From NCBI GenBank assembly GCA_013214545.1, contig JABSQB010000025.1, positions 1-44,986 on the forward strand: a stretch of 44,986 nt of DNA. Reading direction: 5' to 3'. A program made the position numbers and the translations under genes. Shown here piece after piece: positions 8,026 to 16,111 of this stretch. Each line of letters opens with the position of its first letter. Position 1 is the first letter of the stretch. Source of the stretch: Henriciella sp. GTDB taxonomy: Bacteria; Pseudomonadota; Alphaproteobacteria; Caulobacterales; Hyphomonadaceae. Below the pieces are notes generated by a model. The model did not search any database. It was not told the DNA's origin and saw only the letters and a list, made by a program, of their open reading frames with translations.

Positions 8026-8409
8026 TTATCGCCGCAGCACGTCGAGCAATGAATTGTACATTGTCCGCGCTTGCTGGAATGAATTCAGGTTGGCTTCGTA
8101 AGACCGACTCGCCTCGCGAAGGTCCGCCATTTCAGTCACCAGAGACACGTTGGACAGGGTCAGATACCCCTCTTGATCGGCCATCGGGTGATCGGGGTTG
8201 AACTCCGTTGCGCCCGGCGTCTGATCGAGCACGGTCCGCAGCGCGGCAAACGAAACCTCGCTTCCTACAGGCGCCTCGCTGACCAGAATCTTGCGCTTAT
8301 AGCCGGGCGTATCGGCGTTTGAGACATTCTCCGCCCCAACCGTAATCCGCTGCGACTGCGTGCGCATGCCCGCGACGGCCTGCTGCATGGAGAAATCAAA
8401 TGGATTCAT
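8026..8409 (-). CDS. flgC: Proximal rod protein FlgC
   Basis: This 127-residue rod protein has the axial-protein N-terminal motif (AGMRTQSQRITVGAENVSNA followed by DTPGYKRK) and the C-terminal coiled-coil signature (VSLVTEMADLREASRSYEAN, then a terminal QQARTMYNSLLDVL). FlgC, FlgB and FlgF build the proximal rod. The gene lies eleven bases behind flgB and ten before fliE, the order found in most bacteria. Confidence 0.96.
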   Translation of the reverse strand: MNPFDFSMQQAVAGMRTQSQRITVGAENVSNADTPGYKRKILVSEAPVGSEVSFAALRTVLDQTPGATEFNPDHPMADQEGYLTLSNVSLVTEMADLREASRSYEANLNSFQQARTMYNSLLDVLRR

Positions 8410-8420
8410 GTGCTAAGCTC

Positions 8421-8780
8421 CTATGTCCGCCGTCCGAGCGCGAGCTTCATCAAGTCCATGGACTTGGTGTAGACATTCAGCGCCATTGTATGCTTGCCGA
8501 CCGCTTCGGCGGACTTGAACACTTCTTCTTCGATGCTCACCGTGTTGCCGTTTGGCGAAGCGCCGCCGCTGGTCAGGCGCTGCTCAAAGCCTTGCGAAAG
8601 ATCCATGGTTCCAGGCTGCTGGCTCGTCCGCGCCATGAACTCAGAAAAGGATTCAACCTCGACGGCTTTGTAGCCAGGCTCGTTCGCGCGAGCGAGATTT
8701 TCAGCACTGGTTTTCTGCGCCTCAGCCGCATGACGCGCCATGGCACTGAAGACCTGGAAGAGCGACATGTCGGAAAGCAT
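8421..8780 (-). CDS. flgB: Proximal rod protein FlgB
   Basis: This 119-residue rod protein has the N-terminal axial motif in the form KTSAENLARANEPGYKAVEV (a variant of the usual ANxxTPGYKA) and a C-terminal helix TMALNVYTKSMDLMKLALGR, typical of FlgB. The ATG at 8780 has AGGGA upstream; a second ATG five codons later is possible. It is the first gene of the long minus-strand export operon and is divergent from fliI, so the 89-base gap must hold the promoter of the whole operon. Confidence 0.93.
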   Translation of the reverse strand: MLSDMSLFQVFSAMARHAAEAQKTSAENLARANEPGYKAVEVESFSEFMARTSQQPGTMDLSQGFEQRLTSGGASPNGNTVSIEEEVFKSAEAVGKHTMALNVYTKSMDLMKLALGRRT

Positions 8781-8869
8781 CGAGAAATCCCTATAAGTTA
8801 ACGATTCCGCAAAATTTGCGACTATAAGTTGAAGAAAGGATTAACAGATACCCTGGGTTTAATTAACTT
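8781..8869. promoter_or_regulatory. Divergent flgB-fliI regulatory region
   Basis: The 89-base gap separates two divergent flagellar operons and must hold both promoters. It contains a near-perfect palindrome, CGCAAA-A-TTTGCG (about 8810-8822), and several TTAA tetramers (8799, 8841, 8859, 8863). TTAA pairs are the half-sites of CtrA, the master regulator of flagellar genes in Caulobacter relatives, but the spacing here does not match TTAA-N7-TTAA, so a CtrA site is only possible. Confidence 0.45.
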
Positions 8870-10216
8870 TTGACGACGCTTCACCAATCTGCTGCGCCCG
8901 GTCGTTTATGGGGATCGGTGACTGAGATTCTGCCCGGGATGATCTCGCTCGCAGGCGTAAGCCACGCGTCCGGAATCGGCGACAGCGTCATTATCGAGAA
9001 ACCAGGTCAGCACTTGATCGGCGAGATCATGACGGTCACGGGCGAGGGCGCTAAAGTGCTGATGTATAGCTCGACCGATGCCTTGCGCATTGGTGACCGC
9101 GCATTCGTTTCCCACCAGGACCATGTCGAGATTGGCGACCATTGGCTCGGATCGCTGATCGATTATCGCGGCCAGGTACAGATGCGGCGGCTTCCCGATA
9201 TCGCAAAACTCGTCTCGGTGACTGTGCCTCTACAGCGCGATCCCGTCTCACCTGCAGAACGTAAGGCGCTCGGCCCGCGTTTATCGACGCAGCTCAACGT
9301 CACAGACACATTGCTGCCCATTTGCCGCGGCCAACGCATTGGCCTGTTTGCTGGTTCCGGGGTAGGCAAATCCACTCTGCTGGGACGTCTGGCCGGTGGC
9401 ATGAGCGCAGATCGTGTCGTCATCGCCCTGATCGGCGAGCGTAGCCGCGAGGTCCAGGAGTTCATCGATAGCGTTTTACCGCCAGAAATCCTGCCCAAGA
9501 CGACCATTGTTGCGGCAACCGCGAGCGAACCTCCGGGCGCGAAAAAGCGCGCCGCCTACTGCGCGATGGCAGCGGCCGAGTATTATCGCGATCAGGGCCA
9601 CTCGGTGCTGCTTCTGTTTGATTCCCTCACGCGATTTGCCGAGGCCCACAGGGAAACCGCGCTGATGGCTGGAGAAACCCCAGCCCTCAACGCCTTCCCG
9701 CCCTCCACCGTGCGCGTGGTGTCCGAACTCGCGGAGCGCACCGGCCCAGGCGCAAAGACAGGCGGAGATATCACAGCGATTTTCTCAGTCCTGGTCGCAG
9801 GATCCGACTTTGAAGAGCCCGTCGCTGACATGGTTCGCGGAATCCTGGATGGACATATCGTCTTATCGCGCAAGATTGCTGAACGCGGGCATTATCCGGC
9901 GATCGACGTCCTGCGCAGCGTGTCGCGAAGCCTGCCAAAAGCCGCAACGGACGAGCAGAACCGTTTGCTGCAAGTGTTCCGGCGTCTGATGACCACCTAT
10001 GAAGAAATCGCTCCGATGGTCCGTGCCGGTCTGTTCGAGTTCGGCACCGACCCGCAAGCTGACCTCGCCCATGCGCTCCATGAGAGCCTCGATCAGTTTC
10101 TGACCGAGCCCAGCAACGGCATCGACATGGCTTTCGACTATTTGAACGGGTTGCTGACGCCGGCGCTTGAGACTCAAATCAGCGGCGCAGCGCCGAGCGA
10201 CCTAAAACCGGCTTAG
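8870..10216 (+). CDS. fliI: Flagellar export ATPase FliI
   Basis: FliI is the hexameric ATPase that unfolds or releases export substrates. The 448 residues include the Walker A loop (FAGSGVGKSTLLGRL), the ALIGERSREVQEFI segment and a Walker B strand ending in LLLFDSLTRFAEAHRETA, diagnostic of the FliI/F1-beta family. The best start is a TTG at 8870, because no in-frame ATG exists before the first conserved strand; a GTG about 17 codons later is the alternative. No good ribosome site precedes the TTG. FliH is encoded 21 kb away, and no fliJ follows: the next gene is DUF1217 on the opposite strand, overlapping tail to tail by 15 bases. Confidence 0.96.
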   Translation: MTTLHQSAAPGRLWGSVTEILPGMISLAGVSHASGIGDSVIIEKPGQHLIGEIMTVTGEGAKVLMYSSTDALRIGDRAFVSHQDHVEIGDHWLGSLIDYRGQVQMRRLPDIAKLVSVTVPLQRDPVSPAERKALGPRLSTQLNVTDTLLPICRGQRIGLFAGSGVGKSTLLGRLAGGMSADRVVIALIGERSREVQEFIDSVLPPEILPKTTIVAATASEPPGAKKRAAYCAMAAAEYYRDQGHSVLLLFDSLTRFAEAHRETALMAGETPALNAFPPSTVRVVSELAERTGPGAKTGGDITAIFSVLVAGSDFEEPVADMVRGILDGHIVLSRKIAERGHYPAIDVLRSVSRSLPKAATDEQNRLLQVFRRLMTTYEEIAPMVRAGLFEFGTDPQADLAHALHESLDQFLTEPSNGIDMAFDYLNGLLTPALETQISGAAPSDLKPA

Positions 10217-11038
10217 AAACAAATTCTGACTGGCAATCGAGCCAAACCCGACTGCATTGCCGAGAAGGACCAAAGCCGTCGCAGCTGGCCCGGTGGCCGC
10301 AGCGTTTCGGTTCAATCCATCGAGCGCCATGTAGCGCGAAACCATGCGGTCGACGACTTCAGGGTCTTTGAGGTCTTGCACGGAAGAGAGACCGAACTGA
10401 CTTTTCATTTTCTCGTCGAGAATTCGCGCTTGCTGATCGAGATCCAGCTGCTGCATTTCGGTTGGCAAACCGAGCGCGCTTTCCAGAACGATTCGAACCG
10501 GCACGCTGCCCAGCAATCTGTACAAGACGGTTTGGTCGGTTGATCCGTCAGTGACGAGTTCAGTGATTTCGTCCTGATAGTTCAGGCTGAGGCGCATCGC
10601 ATTGTCTTGCTCACCCACAGCGAGTTCAAACGACTCAGCGGCAAAGCGCGCAGTAATCCGTTCGAGGTCTGGGAGCGTCAGCAGGATTTCACCGTCGACC
10701 GGCCGCATCTCCTCAGCAAAACGCGTATATTGCGGATTGTTGAGCCGCGCGAGAAACGTACTCGCTGGGTCCTGCACTTCGTCCAGAATGGTGCGGACAT
10801 AGCCGGTCTTCCACTCTTCGCCGGCAAGACCGAACGCCGTCATTGAGATTCGCCTCAAGCGCGGATCACTCAAGAAGTCCTCCACCGCCATCGGCTCGGC
10901 GAACTTCTCCGTGAAATAGTCGATATCGTTTTTGATCTGCGGCGAGTTGGAATAGGTTTGCAACTGCGCATCATACGTCGATTGCAGGAAGTTCCAGCCT
11001 CCAAAACCAGACAAGGGTATGACCGGCTGGAACACCAT
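10202..11038 (-). CDS. DUF1217 flagellar-locus protein
   Basis: The 278-residue protein belongs, by recognition of its repeated pattern, to the DUF1217 family found in alphaproteobacterial flagellar loci; the biochemical role is not established. Features are internal segments such as YDAQLQTYSNSPQIKNDIDY with an FLSDPRLRRISMTAFGL block, and FLARLNNPQYTRFAEEM. The fold looks helical and soluble with a hydrophobic C-terminus (about residues 250-270, ATALVLLGNAVGFGS). The ATG at 11038 is favoured since it lies one base after the flbT stop codon. Its 3' end overlaps the fliI 3' end by 15 bases. It is the last gene of the flagellin-flaF-flbT group. Confidence 0.8.
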   Translation of the reverse strand: MVFQPVIPLSGFGGWNFLQSTYDAQLQTYSNSPQIKNDIDYFTEKFAEPMAVEDFLSDPRLRRISMTAFGLAGEEWKTGYVRTILDEVQDPASTFLARLNNPQYTRFAEEMRPVDGEILLTLPDLERITARFAAESFELAVGEQDNAMRLSLNYQDEITELVTDGSTDQTVLYRLLGSVPVRIVLESALGLPTEMQQLDLDQQARILDEKMKSQFGLSSVQDLKDPEVVDRMVSRYMALDGLNRNAAATGPAATALVLLGNAVGFGSIASQNLFLSRF

Positions 11039-11039
11039 T

Positions 11040-11456
11040 TTAAGCCGCCAGTGCGCCGGAGTTTTCCTGACCCAACAATTGGGCTTCAAGCTCAATGACC
11101 TGCTTGAGATAGCACAGAGCTGAATAGTAATTTCCGCGGCGAAGCATTTCGCAGAGCGTTGGAATCAGATCTGGCTTAATATGCGCGAATGCGCCTTTGA
11201 GATCTTCGCAAGCACGATACAGCGCCGGCAGCGTGTCTTCCTCTTCCAGGTCTTTGGTGATCAGAAGCTGGATCGCATAATAGACCTGCTTGACGGGCGT
11301 ATCGACCTCTTCCGGCTTCAGTGCATCGCGGCAGCGCAGCACCATAACGTCAGGTCCCGGCACGCGGATGCGTCCCGGGCGATCGCCATTTTCAAGCATG
11401 GTCCCGTTGATAATAAAGCGCTCACCCGGAGCGAGTTTTAGCATTAAACCGGACAT
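11040..11456 (-). CDS. flbT: Flagellin post-transcriptional repressor FlbT
   Basis: FlbT binds the leader of flagellin mRNA and represses its translation and stability until hook assembly is complete, as known from Caulobacter. The 138 residues show the family pattern LKLAPGERFIINGTMLENGD, then VPGPDVMVLRCRDAL, then a helical domain with a KQVYYAIQLLI segment. The start at 11456 has AGGGGA and AGGA upstream. It lies 38 bases behind flaF, and both are downstream of the flagellin gene they control. Confidence 0.95.
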   Translation of the reverse strand: MSGLMLKLAPGERFIINGTMLENGDRPGRIRVPGPDVMVLRCRDALKPEEVDTPVKQVYYAIQLLITKDLEEEDTLPALYRACEDLKGAFAHIKPDLIPTLCEMLRRGNYYSALCYLKQVIELEAQLLGQENSGALAA

Positions 11457-11494
11457 TCCTAGTCCCCTCTTTAAGTCTACTCTTGTTTTTAAAC

Positions 11495-11851
11495 CTAACC
11501 TTTGAGGCCACCCATGATGGACTCGTTGATTTCAATCAGATCAGCAATTTCGCCTTCGCCGCTCAGGATTTTCATGCTGGCGCGTCGGACGAAAATAGAT
11601 AATTCAAGCAGTGACTTACGTGTCGCTTCATTCAACTGGTTTTCAGGATGAAGCAGGTCTGTGGCGAGGAGTGTCCACAGTTCGAGATTACGATTTACAG
11701 CGTCTGCCCAGGTCGAAGGATCGGTCTTTTCCAGATCTTTCGCAGCGATCAGTCCATCCGTGATTTGTTGAAACAAAGCATGTTCGAGGGACTTGTTATC
11801 AGCGGTTCGGTTACGAACTTCGCCATACGCTTTGTGAGCCAGTGCCTGCAA
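11495..11851 (-). CDS. flaF: Flagellin assembly regulator FlaF
   Basis: FlaF works against FlbT and promotes flagellin synthesis or secretion, possibly as a flagellin chaperone. The 118-residue protein has the family pattern: an AYGEVRNRTADNKSLEHALF helix, a central WADAVNRNLELWTLLATDL motif and a final helix with LLELSIFVRRASMKIL. The start is TTG at 11851, supported by a perfect GGAGGA six bases upstream. The gene is separated from flagellin by a strong terminator hairpin, so flaF-flbT must either be read through or use their own promoter. Confidence 0.93.
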   Translation of the reverse strand: MQALAHKAYGEVRNRTADNKSLEHALFQQITDGLIAAKDLEKTDPSTWADAVNRNLELWTLLATDLLHPENQLNEATRKSLLELSIFVRRASMKILSGEGEIADLIEINESIMGGLKG

Positions 11852-11869
11852 TAAATCCTCCCAGGATCT

Positions 11870-11908
11870 TAAAAAAGAGCCTGAAGCGCTCGAGTGAGCG
11901 CTTCAGGC
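11870..11908 (-). terminator. Rho-independent terminator after flagellin
   Basis: Read on the minus strand, a perfect 13-bp stem (GCCTGAAGCGCTC / GAGCGCTTCAGGC) with a four-base loop is followed by TCTTTTTT. It lies nine bases behind the flagellin stop codon and just before flaF. The strong hairpin would let flagellin mRNA accumulate far above flaF-flbT mRNA. Confidence 0.9.
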
Positions 11909-11916
11909 GATTGGTA

Positions 11917-13164
11917 TTATCGGAACAGTGACAGCAGAGACTGTGGCGCCTGGTTCGCGATAGACAGAGCCTGAGTACCAAGCTGCTGCTGTACCTGAAG
12001 GGCCTGCAGTTTCGCCGAAGCTGCTTCCATGTCGGTGTCAGTCAGACCACCGATACCGGTTGTCAGAGAGTCAACCATGGTCTGAACGAATTCGTTCTGC
12101 GTTTCGATCCGCTTCTGAGCAGAACCGAAGCCGGCAGCCGCATCAATCGCGGTTCCGAGCAGACCTTCAATAGACGTCAAAGCTGCGGTTGCACCAGCAT
12201 CTGTGGTCACGTCAACCGTGGCCAGGTCACCGAGGCCGCCAGCGCTAACGCCAGCTGTGCCACCGGTAGATGCAAACGAGTTGATCGCAGTCGTGGCACC
12301 AGAATTGTTGGTAATCGAAATCGCGTTGTCAGTCCGAGAAACAACATAGTCAGTTTGACCAGTTGCAGACAGGAAGTTCGAAATCTGAGATTCGAGGCTG
12401 GCTGCGACAGAGTTTGCACTATCGTCAGTTCCTGCAACATATTCGAACGTACGTGCACCAATATTGTTGTTGGTTGCCGTATCGTCCAACACGAGGCGAT
12501 ATCCGTTACCATCGGCAACCGTGCCAATTGTAACCACCTGCGTTGCACCAGTGGCGAACGTATCGCCGGTACCAGCAGCTGTACCGCCATTGTCGATCAG
12601 GTTGGTCGTCGTATCTGCGGCACCACCATAAACAGCGGCGACGCTGTTGTTAGAGATAGACAGGTCGCTACGTGCAACGCTGATGTAAGACGCTGAAACA
12701 GTGCCGTTAGATGCGCGGTCGAGAGATGCAAGAACGTTGACGTCATCAGCAGACGCGCCGTCGATCAGGTTCAGGCCGTTAAACTGAGCGGCGCCAACGA
12801 TAGAACCGATTTGGTCGCGAAGTGCGCCGATATCGGTTTGGATCTTAGAACGGTCAACGTTCTCTTCCTGAGCCGAAACGATCAGTTCTTTCATGTCCTG
12901 AAGAACGTTGGTAATTTGCTCAGAAGCCGAACGCGCAACGCCGACAGATGAGTTACCGAGGTTCAATGAGTCTTGGATCTGCTTAAAGCTTTCTACGTCC
13001 GTAGACATAACAGTAGAGATCGCCCAGATGGCGGCGTTGTCTTTAGCAGAAGAAACTTTCTTACCAGTCGAGATTTCAGACTGGACCATTGCGAGATCTT
13101 TGTTGATGCCACGCAATGTTTCAAGCGCAACCATGGCGCTATTGTTGGTAAGAATACTAGACAT
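11917..13164 (-). CDS. Flagellin (filament protein)
   Basis: The 415-residue flagellin carries the conserved N-terminal D0/D1 region (ILTNNSAMVALETLRGINKD, then QSEISTGKKVSSAKDNAAIW) and the C-terminal coiled coil (AQKRIETQNEFVQTMVDSLT, ending in ALSIANQAPQSLLSLFR). The central part (about 150-330) is rich in Thr, Ser, Gly, Ala and Asp and would form the exposed domains. The form with 'AKDNAAIWAIS' is the alphaproteobacterial type that works with FlaF/FlbT. It is the only flagellin in the window. ATG at 13164 has AAGGA nine bases upstream. Codon use in the 3' part is highly biased, as expected for an abundant protein. Confidence 0.97.
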   Translation of the reverse strand: MSSILTNNSAMVALETLRGINKDLAMVQSEISTGKKVSSAKDNAAIWAISTVMSTDVESFKQIQDSLNLGNSSVGVARSASEQITNVLQDMKELIVSAQEENVDRSKIQTDIGALRDQIGSIVGAAQFNGLNLIDGASADDVNVLASLDRASNGTVSASYISVARSDLSISNNSVAAVYGGAADTTTNLIDNGGTAAGTGDTFATGATQVVTIGTVADGNGYRLVLDDTATNNNIGARTFEYVAGTDDSANSVAASLESQISNFLSATGQTDYVVSRTDNAISITNNSGATTAINSFASTGGTAGVSAGGLGDLATVDVTTDAGATAALTSIEGLLGTAIDAAAGFGSAQKRIETQNEFVQTMVDSLTTGIGGLTDTDMEAASAKLQALQVQQQLGTQALSIANQAPQSLLSLFR

Positions 13165-13297
13165 TGATGCTTTTCCTTATTTGGTGTGGTCCTAAGAGGG
13201 ACTCTTCGTTCAATGTCATCCTGACAGCCCTTTTACGGTAAACCACTCTTGGTTGTATTTTCCCGTTTACTATTACAGGGTGTACATTTTCTTAATG
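13165..13297 (-). promoter_or_regulatory. Flagellin promoter and leader region
   Basis: The 133-base gap upstream of flagellin should hold its promoter and the mRNA leader targeted by FlbT. I find no TGGCAC-N5-TTGC sigma-54 site here, which contrasts with Caulobacter flagellin promoters. An AT-rich stretch with TTTACTATTAC (about 13265) and TTAATGCTAAG (about 13291) could hold a promoter. Confidence 0.5.
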
Positions 13298-13684
13298 CTA
13301 AGCTTTGCTTTCAAAGCCCCCGACAGAGTCTGAGAATTTCACGCGGCTGCCATATTCATTATAGGAACCGACCAGCGTGTCAGACTGCATGCGGCCTAAC
13401 CGCGTCAGGATGCGACCTAGGCCGTGCCGCATGGCTTCCAGGTGGCGGCTATGCTCGGTCGCGGTCGCCTGGACCTTCTGAATTCGATTAATCATAGCGG
13501 GGGGTTGCTGAGACAATGCCCCGGATTCAATCGCCGAAGTTAACTGATTAAAGTGTTCGAGTTTGACCTTAGCGAGCTCACCGAGTTCCGCGAGGTTTCC
13601 GGCAACAATAAACTCCGCCTCTCTTTCAAATACAGATTCAATAGAGGTGAGGCACGTTTCCAATTGTTCTGTTGTCATACTCAT
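13298..13684 (-). CDS. flgN: FlgN-like export chaperone
   Basis: This 128-residue, all-helical protein has the FlgN-family outline: an N-terminal helix LETCLTSIESVFEREAEFIV, a long coiled coil (LAELGELAKVKLEHFNQLTS) and a C-terminal part LGRILTRLGRMQSDTLVGSY NEYG that in alphaproteobacterial members closes the protein. FlgN escorts the hook-filament junction proteins FlgK and FlgL to the export gate. Its ATG overlaps the stop codon of the rod-binding gene (ATGA, 13681-13684). Helical chaperones diverge fast, so the assignment leans on position and the C-terminal pattern. Confidence 0.65.
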   Translation of the reverse strand: MSMTTEQLETCLTSIESVFEREAEFIVAGNLAELGELAKVKLEHFNQLTSAIESGALSQQPPAMINRIQKVQATATEHSRHLEAMRHGLGRILTRLGRMQSDTLVGSYNEYGSRVKFSDSVGGFESKA

Positions 13685-13986
13685 GAGTCTGCCCCCGGAT
13701 CTGAATCTATCGATTGGGTTGCATCCGCCTGCTTATCGAGGAGTCCAAGCGGATGCTGTTCAGCAATGTCGGCTGCGATTGCTTCGACAAAGTATCTGGA
13801 GAACATTGAGGCGCCTTCACCGCCGCTCAGCGTGAGCGCTTTTTCGAGCCCGGTATGGGTCAGAAGTTCGGCCCAGAGCAATTGCTCAAAGCGCACGTTT
13901 GTATCTTCTTCGGCGGTGAGTTTGGGCTGTGTCGGTGCCTGTGCTGCGCCCGTCGGCATCACATTGATCGGCGGTGTAACGGTCAT
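13681..13986 (-). CDS. flgJ: FlgJ-like rod-binding protein (no muramidase domain)
   Basis: This 101-residue protein corresponds only to the N-terminal rod-scaffolding domain of FlgJ. The pattern FEQLLWAELLTHTGLEKAL, then a 'GGEGASMFSRYFVEAIAADI' helix with an AEQHPLGLLD end, matches the Rod-binding family (the CheL type in Caulobacter). The domain caps the growing rod; peptidoglycan cutting must be done by a separate enzyme not encoded in the window. It is the first gene of a two-gene operon with flgN-like and is divergent from fliK. Confidence 0.78.
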   Translation of the reverse strand: MTVTPPINVMPTGAAQAPTQPKLTAEEDTNVRFEQLLWAELLTHTGLEKALTLSGGEGASMFSRYFVEAIAADIAEQHPLGLLDKQADATQSIDSDPGADS

Positions 13987-14085
13987 TCCTAGACCCTCGA
14001 ATGCTTAATCGTTTTTAAACTTAAAGTTGTTAATTCAGTCTTTACGCCCCCTTGTTGTATTGAGGGCCAGTCAGGATGACGCGAA

Positions 14086-15414
14086 ATGATATCGATCTCA
14101 CCTTCTGAAGGCTTGGCGCCTGCTCAGTCAGGGCCGAAGCAAAATAAGCTCTCAGACCCCTCGTCCCGATCGGACGAGTCTTCCTTTTCCAAAATGGTCT
14201 CACGCGACACCGCCGATGGCGAGGTGCCAGCCAAGACGGATCCTCAAACAGCGGATACAGCCGCAGGATCCGGCGAACCTTCCTCGGACCCAGTCCAACC
14301 GAAGCGGACGCAACCTCTGATCGCGCGCGAACAAATCGATCCGGCCGTTGCTGACGCCGAGCAGGCCCTCGCAGCAGCGAGCGATAGCGAGGTACCGCGT
14401 CCCGCAACCGACGCTGAAATTCAGCTTTCGGTTTCTGACGATCCGCGCGCACCTCAAAACGTGAAGACGACAGACCTGCAGGCTCAGGCACCTCTTCAGC
14501 CTGACGCCGACACAACCACAAAGAAACCGCGCGTAGCGGCGGCACCCGCCGGCTCGACGAGCGTTGACCCGGTTGTAACCGAGAATATGGACTCAGCACG
14601 CGAAATCAAAACAGCTCCAACCGCGCCATTAGTTGCAAAGGAAGCGGTGGACTCGAACGCCAAAATCGCCGGCGGAACACCTGATGTATCAAAACCGCAG
14701 ACAGCAACAGCCGAGACCCCGGTCGAAAGCGATGACGTTCTGCGCATCATGCGCAATCAAGATGGCGCGGATGTTCCAGGTCCAGAACTCAGAACGGCGC
14801 AGCTCGCTGCCGATGCGGATCTCGCGGGATCGATCAACAAAACCCAGCTTGTTACCACCAACGCAGCTGACGCACGAGCACCGACCGCAATGACCTCCCT
14901 ACCCGAAGCCTTGCTGTCTGTTGCGCAACCGACCTCCGTATCAGCGCCTGCGCTCACGTCTGGTCTGGCTCCAATCGCTCCATCCATTCCGCTGGCCGCA
15001 CCGAACGAGATCAGCTCGATCATTCTGAACGCGTTGAGAAATGGTGCAGAACCGCAAGACCAATTGATCGTGCAGCTTGATCCACCGGAGCTTGGGCGTG
15101 TTGCGATCGATTTCAAATTCGACGCGCAAGGTGTTCAGCAGATTACGGTTACCTCTGAAAACCCGGAAGCTCTGAAGCGCCTGCGCGAACTTCATTTCGA
15201 ACTGACCGAAGCGCTGAAAGACCATGGTCTGTCGGAACAAAATCTGTCTTTCCGTCAGCATGCGGATGACCGATCTCAACCGGATTGGCAAATCCCGGAA
15301 TTGACGAGATCAGATCTACTTTTCTCGGCAACTGACGAACCGAAAAGCCAGGCGTCACCGATACGATCAAACACCGCTTACGCTCTTCCAGAACGACTTG
15401 ATCTCACGCTTTAG
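14086..15414 (+). CDS. fliK: Hook-length control protein FliK
   Basis: FliK is the secreted ruler that measures the hook and triggers FlhB switching. The 442-residue protein has a long low-complexity, Ala/Pro/Asp/Thr-rich N-terminal part (1-310) and the conserved C-terminal Flg_hook domain (about 325-400: DQLIVQLDPPELGRVAIDFK, then 'FELTEALKDHGLSEQNLSF'). The LDPPELGxV core is diagnostic. The start at 14086 lacks a strong ribosome site; upstream ATGs are out of frame. It is followed by flgD ten bases later. In rhizobia this protein was once called MotD. Confidence 0.93.
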   Translation: MISISPSEGLAPAQSGPKQNKLSDPSSRSDESSFSKMVSRDTADGEVPAKTDPQTADTAAGSGEPSSDPVQPKRTQPLIAREQIDPAVADAEQALAAASDSEVPRPATDAEIQLSVSDDPRAPQNVKTTDLQAQAPLQPDADTTTKKPRVAAAPAGSTSVDPVVTENMDSAREIKTAPTAPLVAKEAVDSNAKIAGGTPDVSKPQTATAETPVESDDVLRIMRNQDGADVPGPELRTAQLAADADLAGSINKTQLVTTNAADARAPTAMTSLPEALLSVAQPTSVSAPALTSGLAPIAPSIPLAAPNEISSIILNALRNGAEPQDQLIVQLDPPELGRVAIDFKFDAQGVQQITVTSENPEALKRLRELHFELTEALKDHGLSEQNLSFRQHADDRSQPDWQIPELTRSDLLFSATDEPKSQASPIRSNTAYALPERLDLTL

Positions 15415-15423
15415 GAGTCAGCC

Positions 15424-16098
15424 ATGACCCAGGTAAATCCAGCCGCATCGACCGGCGCTGCCACCGGTACCAACACGACATCAAGTACCGCCCTGAGCAC
15501 GAGCGGTGTGGGCGAGGAGTTCGATAACTTCCTACAATTGCTGACCGCACAGATCAAAAACCAAGATCCGCTTTCACCGCTCGATTCGACACAATTCGTT
15601 GAGCAGCTGGCGACGTTCTCTTCCCTCGAACAGCAAGTCAAAACGAATTCCAGTCTTGAGGGCATCGCCTCAATGATTGGTGACCTGCACGCGATTATCG
15701 CGAATGACTGGCTTGGACAGGAAGTTGCGGTGGCGTCAAAACATGTCGCTTATGAGGGCGCGCCGATTGAGTTTGAAGTCAACCCATCCATCGCTCACGA
15801 TGAGGCTCTGCTGACGGTTAAAGACAGTCAGAACAATGTGGTCTGGCAAGAGGTTCTGGACGCCGCCATGCAACGCCACACCTGGGATGGATCGCTGACC
15901 GATCAAAGCGAAAAGGCCGCGAACGGGATCTATGAATTCCAGCTTGATCTGTACAAGGACGGTCAGCCGGTCGCTCAAACCGATGCCGAGTTCATCACCA
16001 AAGTCACCGCCCTTGGAAACGAGAACGGGAAGCTGGTTCTGGGGACAGACAATTACCTAACCGGCGACCTCGCAACGACGCGCAAAATCTCTGAATAG
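15424..16098 (+). CDS. flgD: Hook-capping scaffold protein FlgD
   Basis: FlgD forms the temporary cap that assembles hook subunits. The 224-residue protein has the N-terminal signature EEFDNFLQLLTAQIKNQDPL with 'SPLDSTQFVEQLATFSSLEQ', then a Tudor/FnIII-like C-terminal domain (about 105-220) containing HTWDGSLTDQSEKAANGIYEF, where the W-x-G...G-x-Y pattern is typical. AGGAG precedes the ATG at 15424. The stop codon abuts the convergent FliL-like gene, and both share a palindromic terminator. Confidence 0.96.
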   Translation: MTQVNPAASTGAATGTNTTSSTALSTSGVGEEFDNFLQLLTAQIKNQDPLSPLDSTQFVEQLATFSSLEQQVKTNSSLEGIASMIGDLHAIIANDWLGQEVAVASKHVAYEGAPIEFEVNPSIAHDEALLTVKDSQNNVVWQEVLDAAMQRHTWDGSLTDQSEKAANGIYEFQLDLYKDGQPVAQTDAEFITKVTALGNENGKLVLGTDNYLTGDLATTRKISE

Positions 16099-16111
16099 TC
16101 AGAGATTTTGC
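16082..16111. terminator. Bidirectional terminator embedded in both convergent reading frames
   Basis: A perfect 13-bp inverted repeat, GCAAAATCTCTGA / TCAGAGATTTTGC, with a four-base ATAG loop spans the last four codons and stop of flgD and the last four codons and stop of the FliL-like gene. Both arms end in A-rich or T-rich tracts, so the transcript of either strand has a hairpin whose 3' arm contains a T-run. Confidence 0.75.

Noticed and set aside
13987-14085. CtrA site between the rod-binding gene and fliK
   Set aside because: Several TTAA tetramers occur, but spacings are five or six bases, not seven, in an AT-rich stretch.
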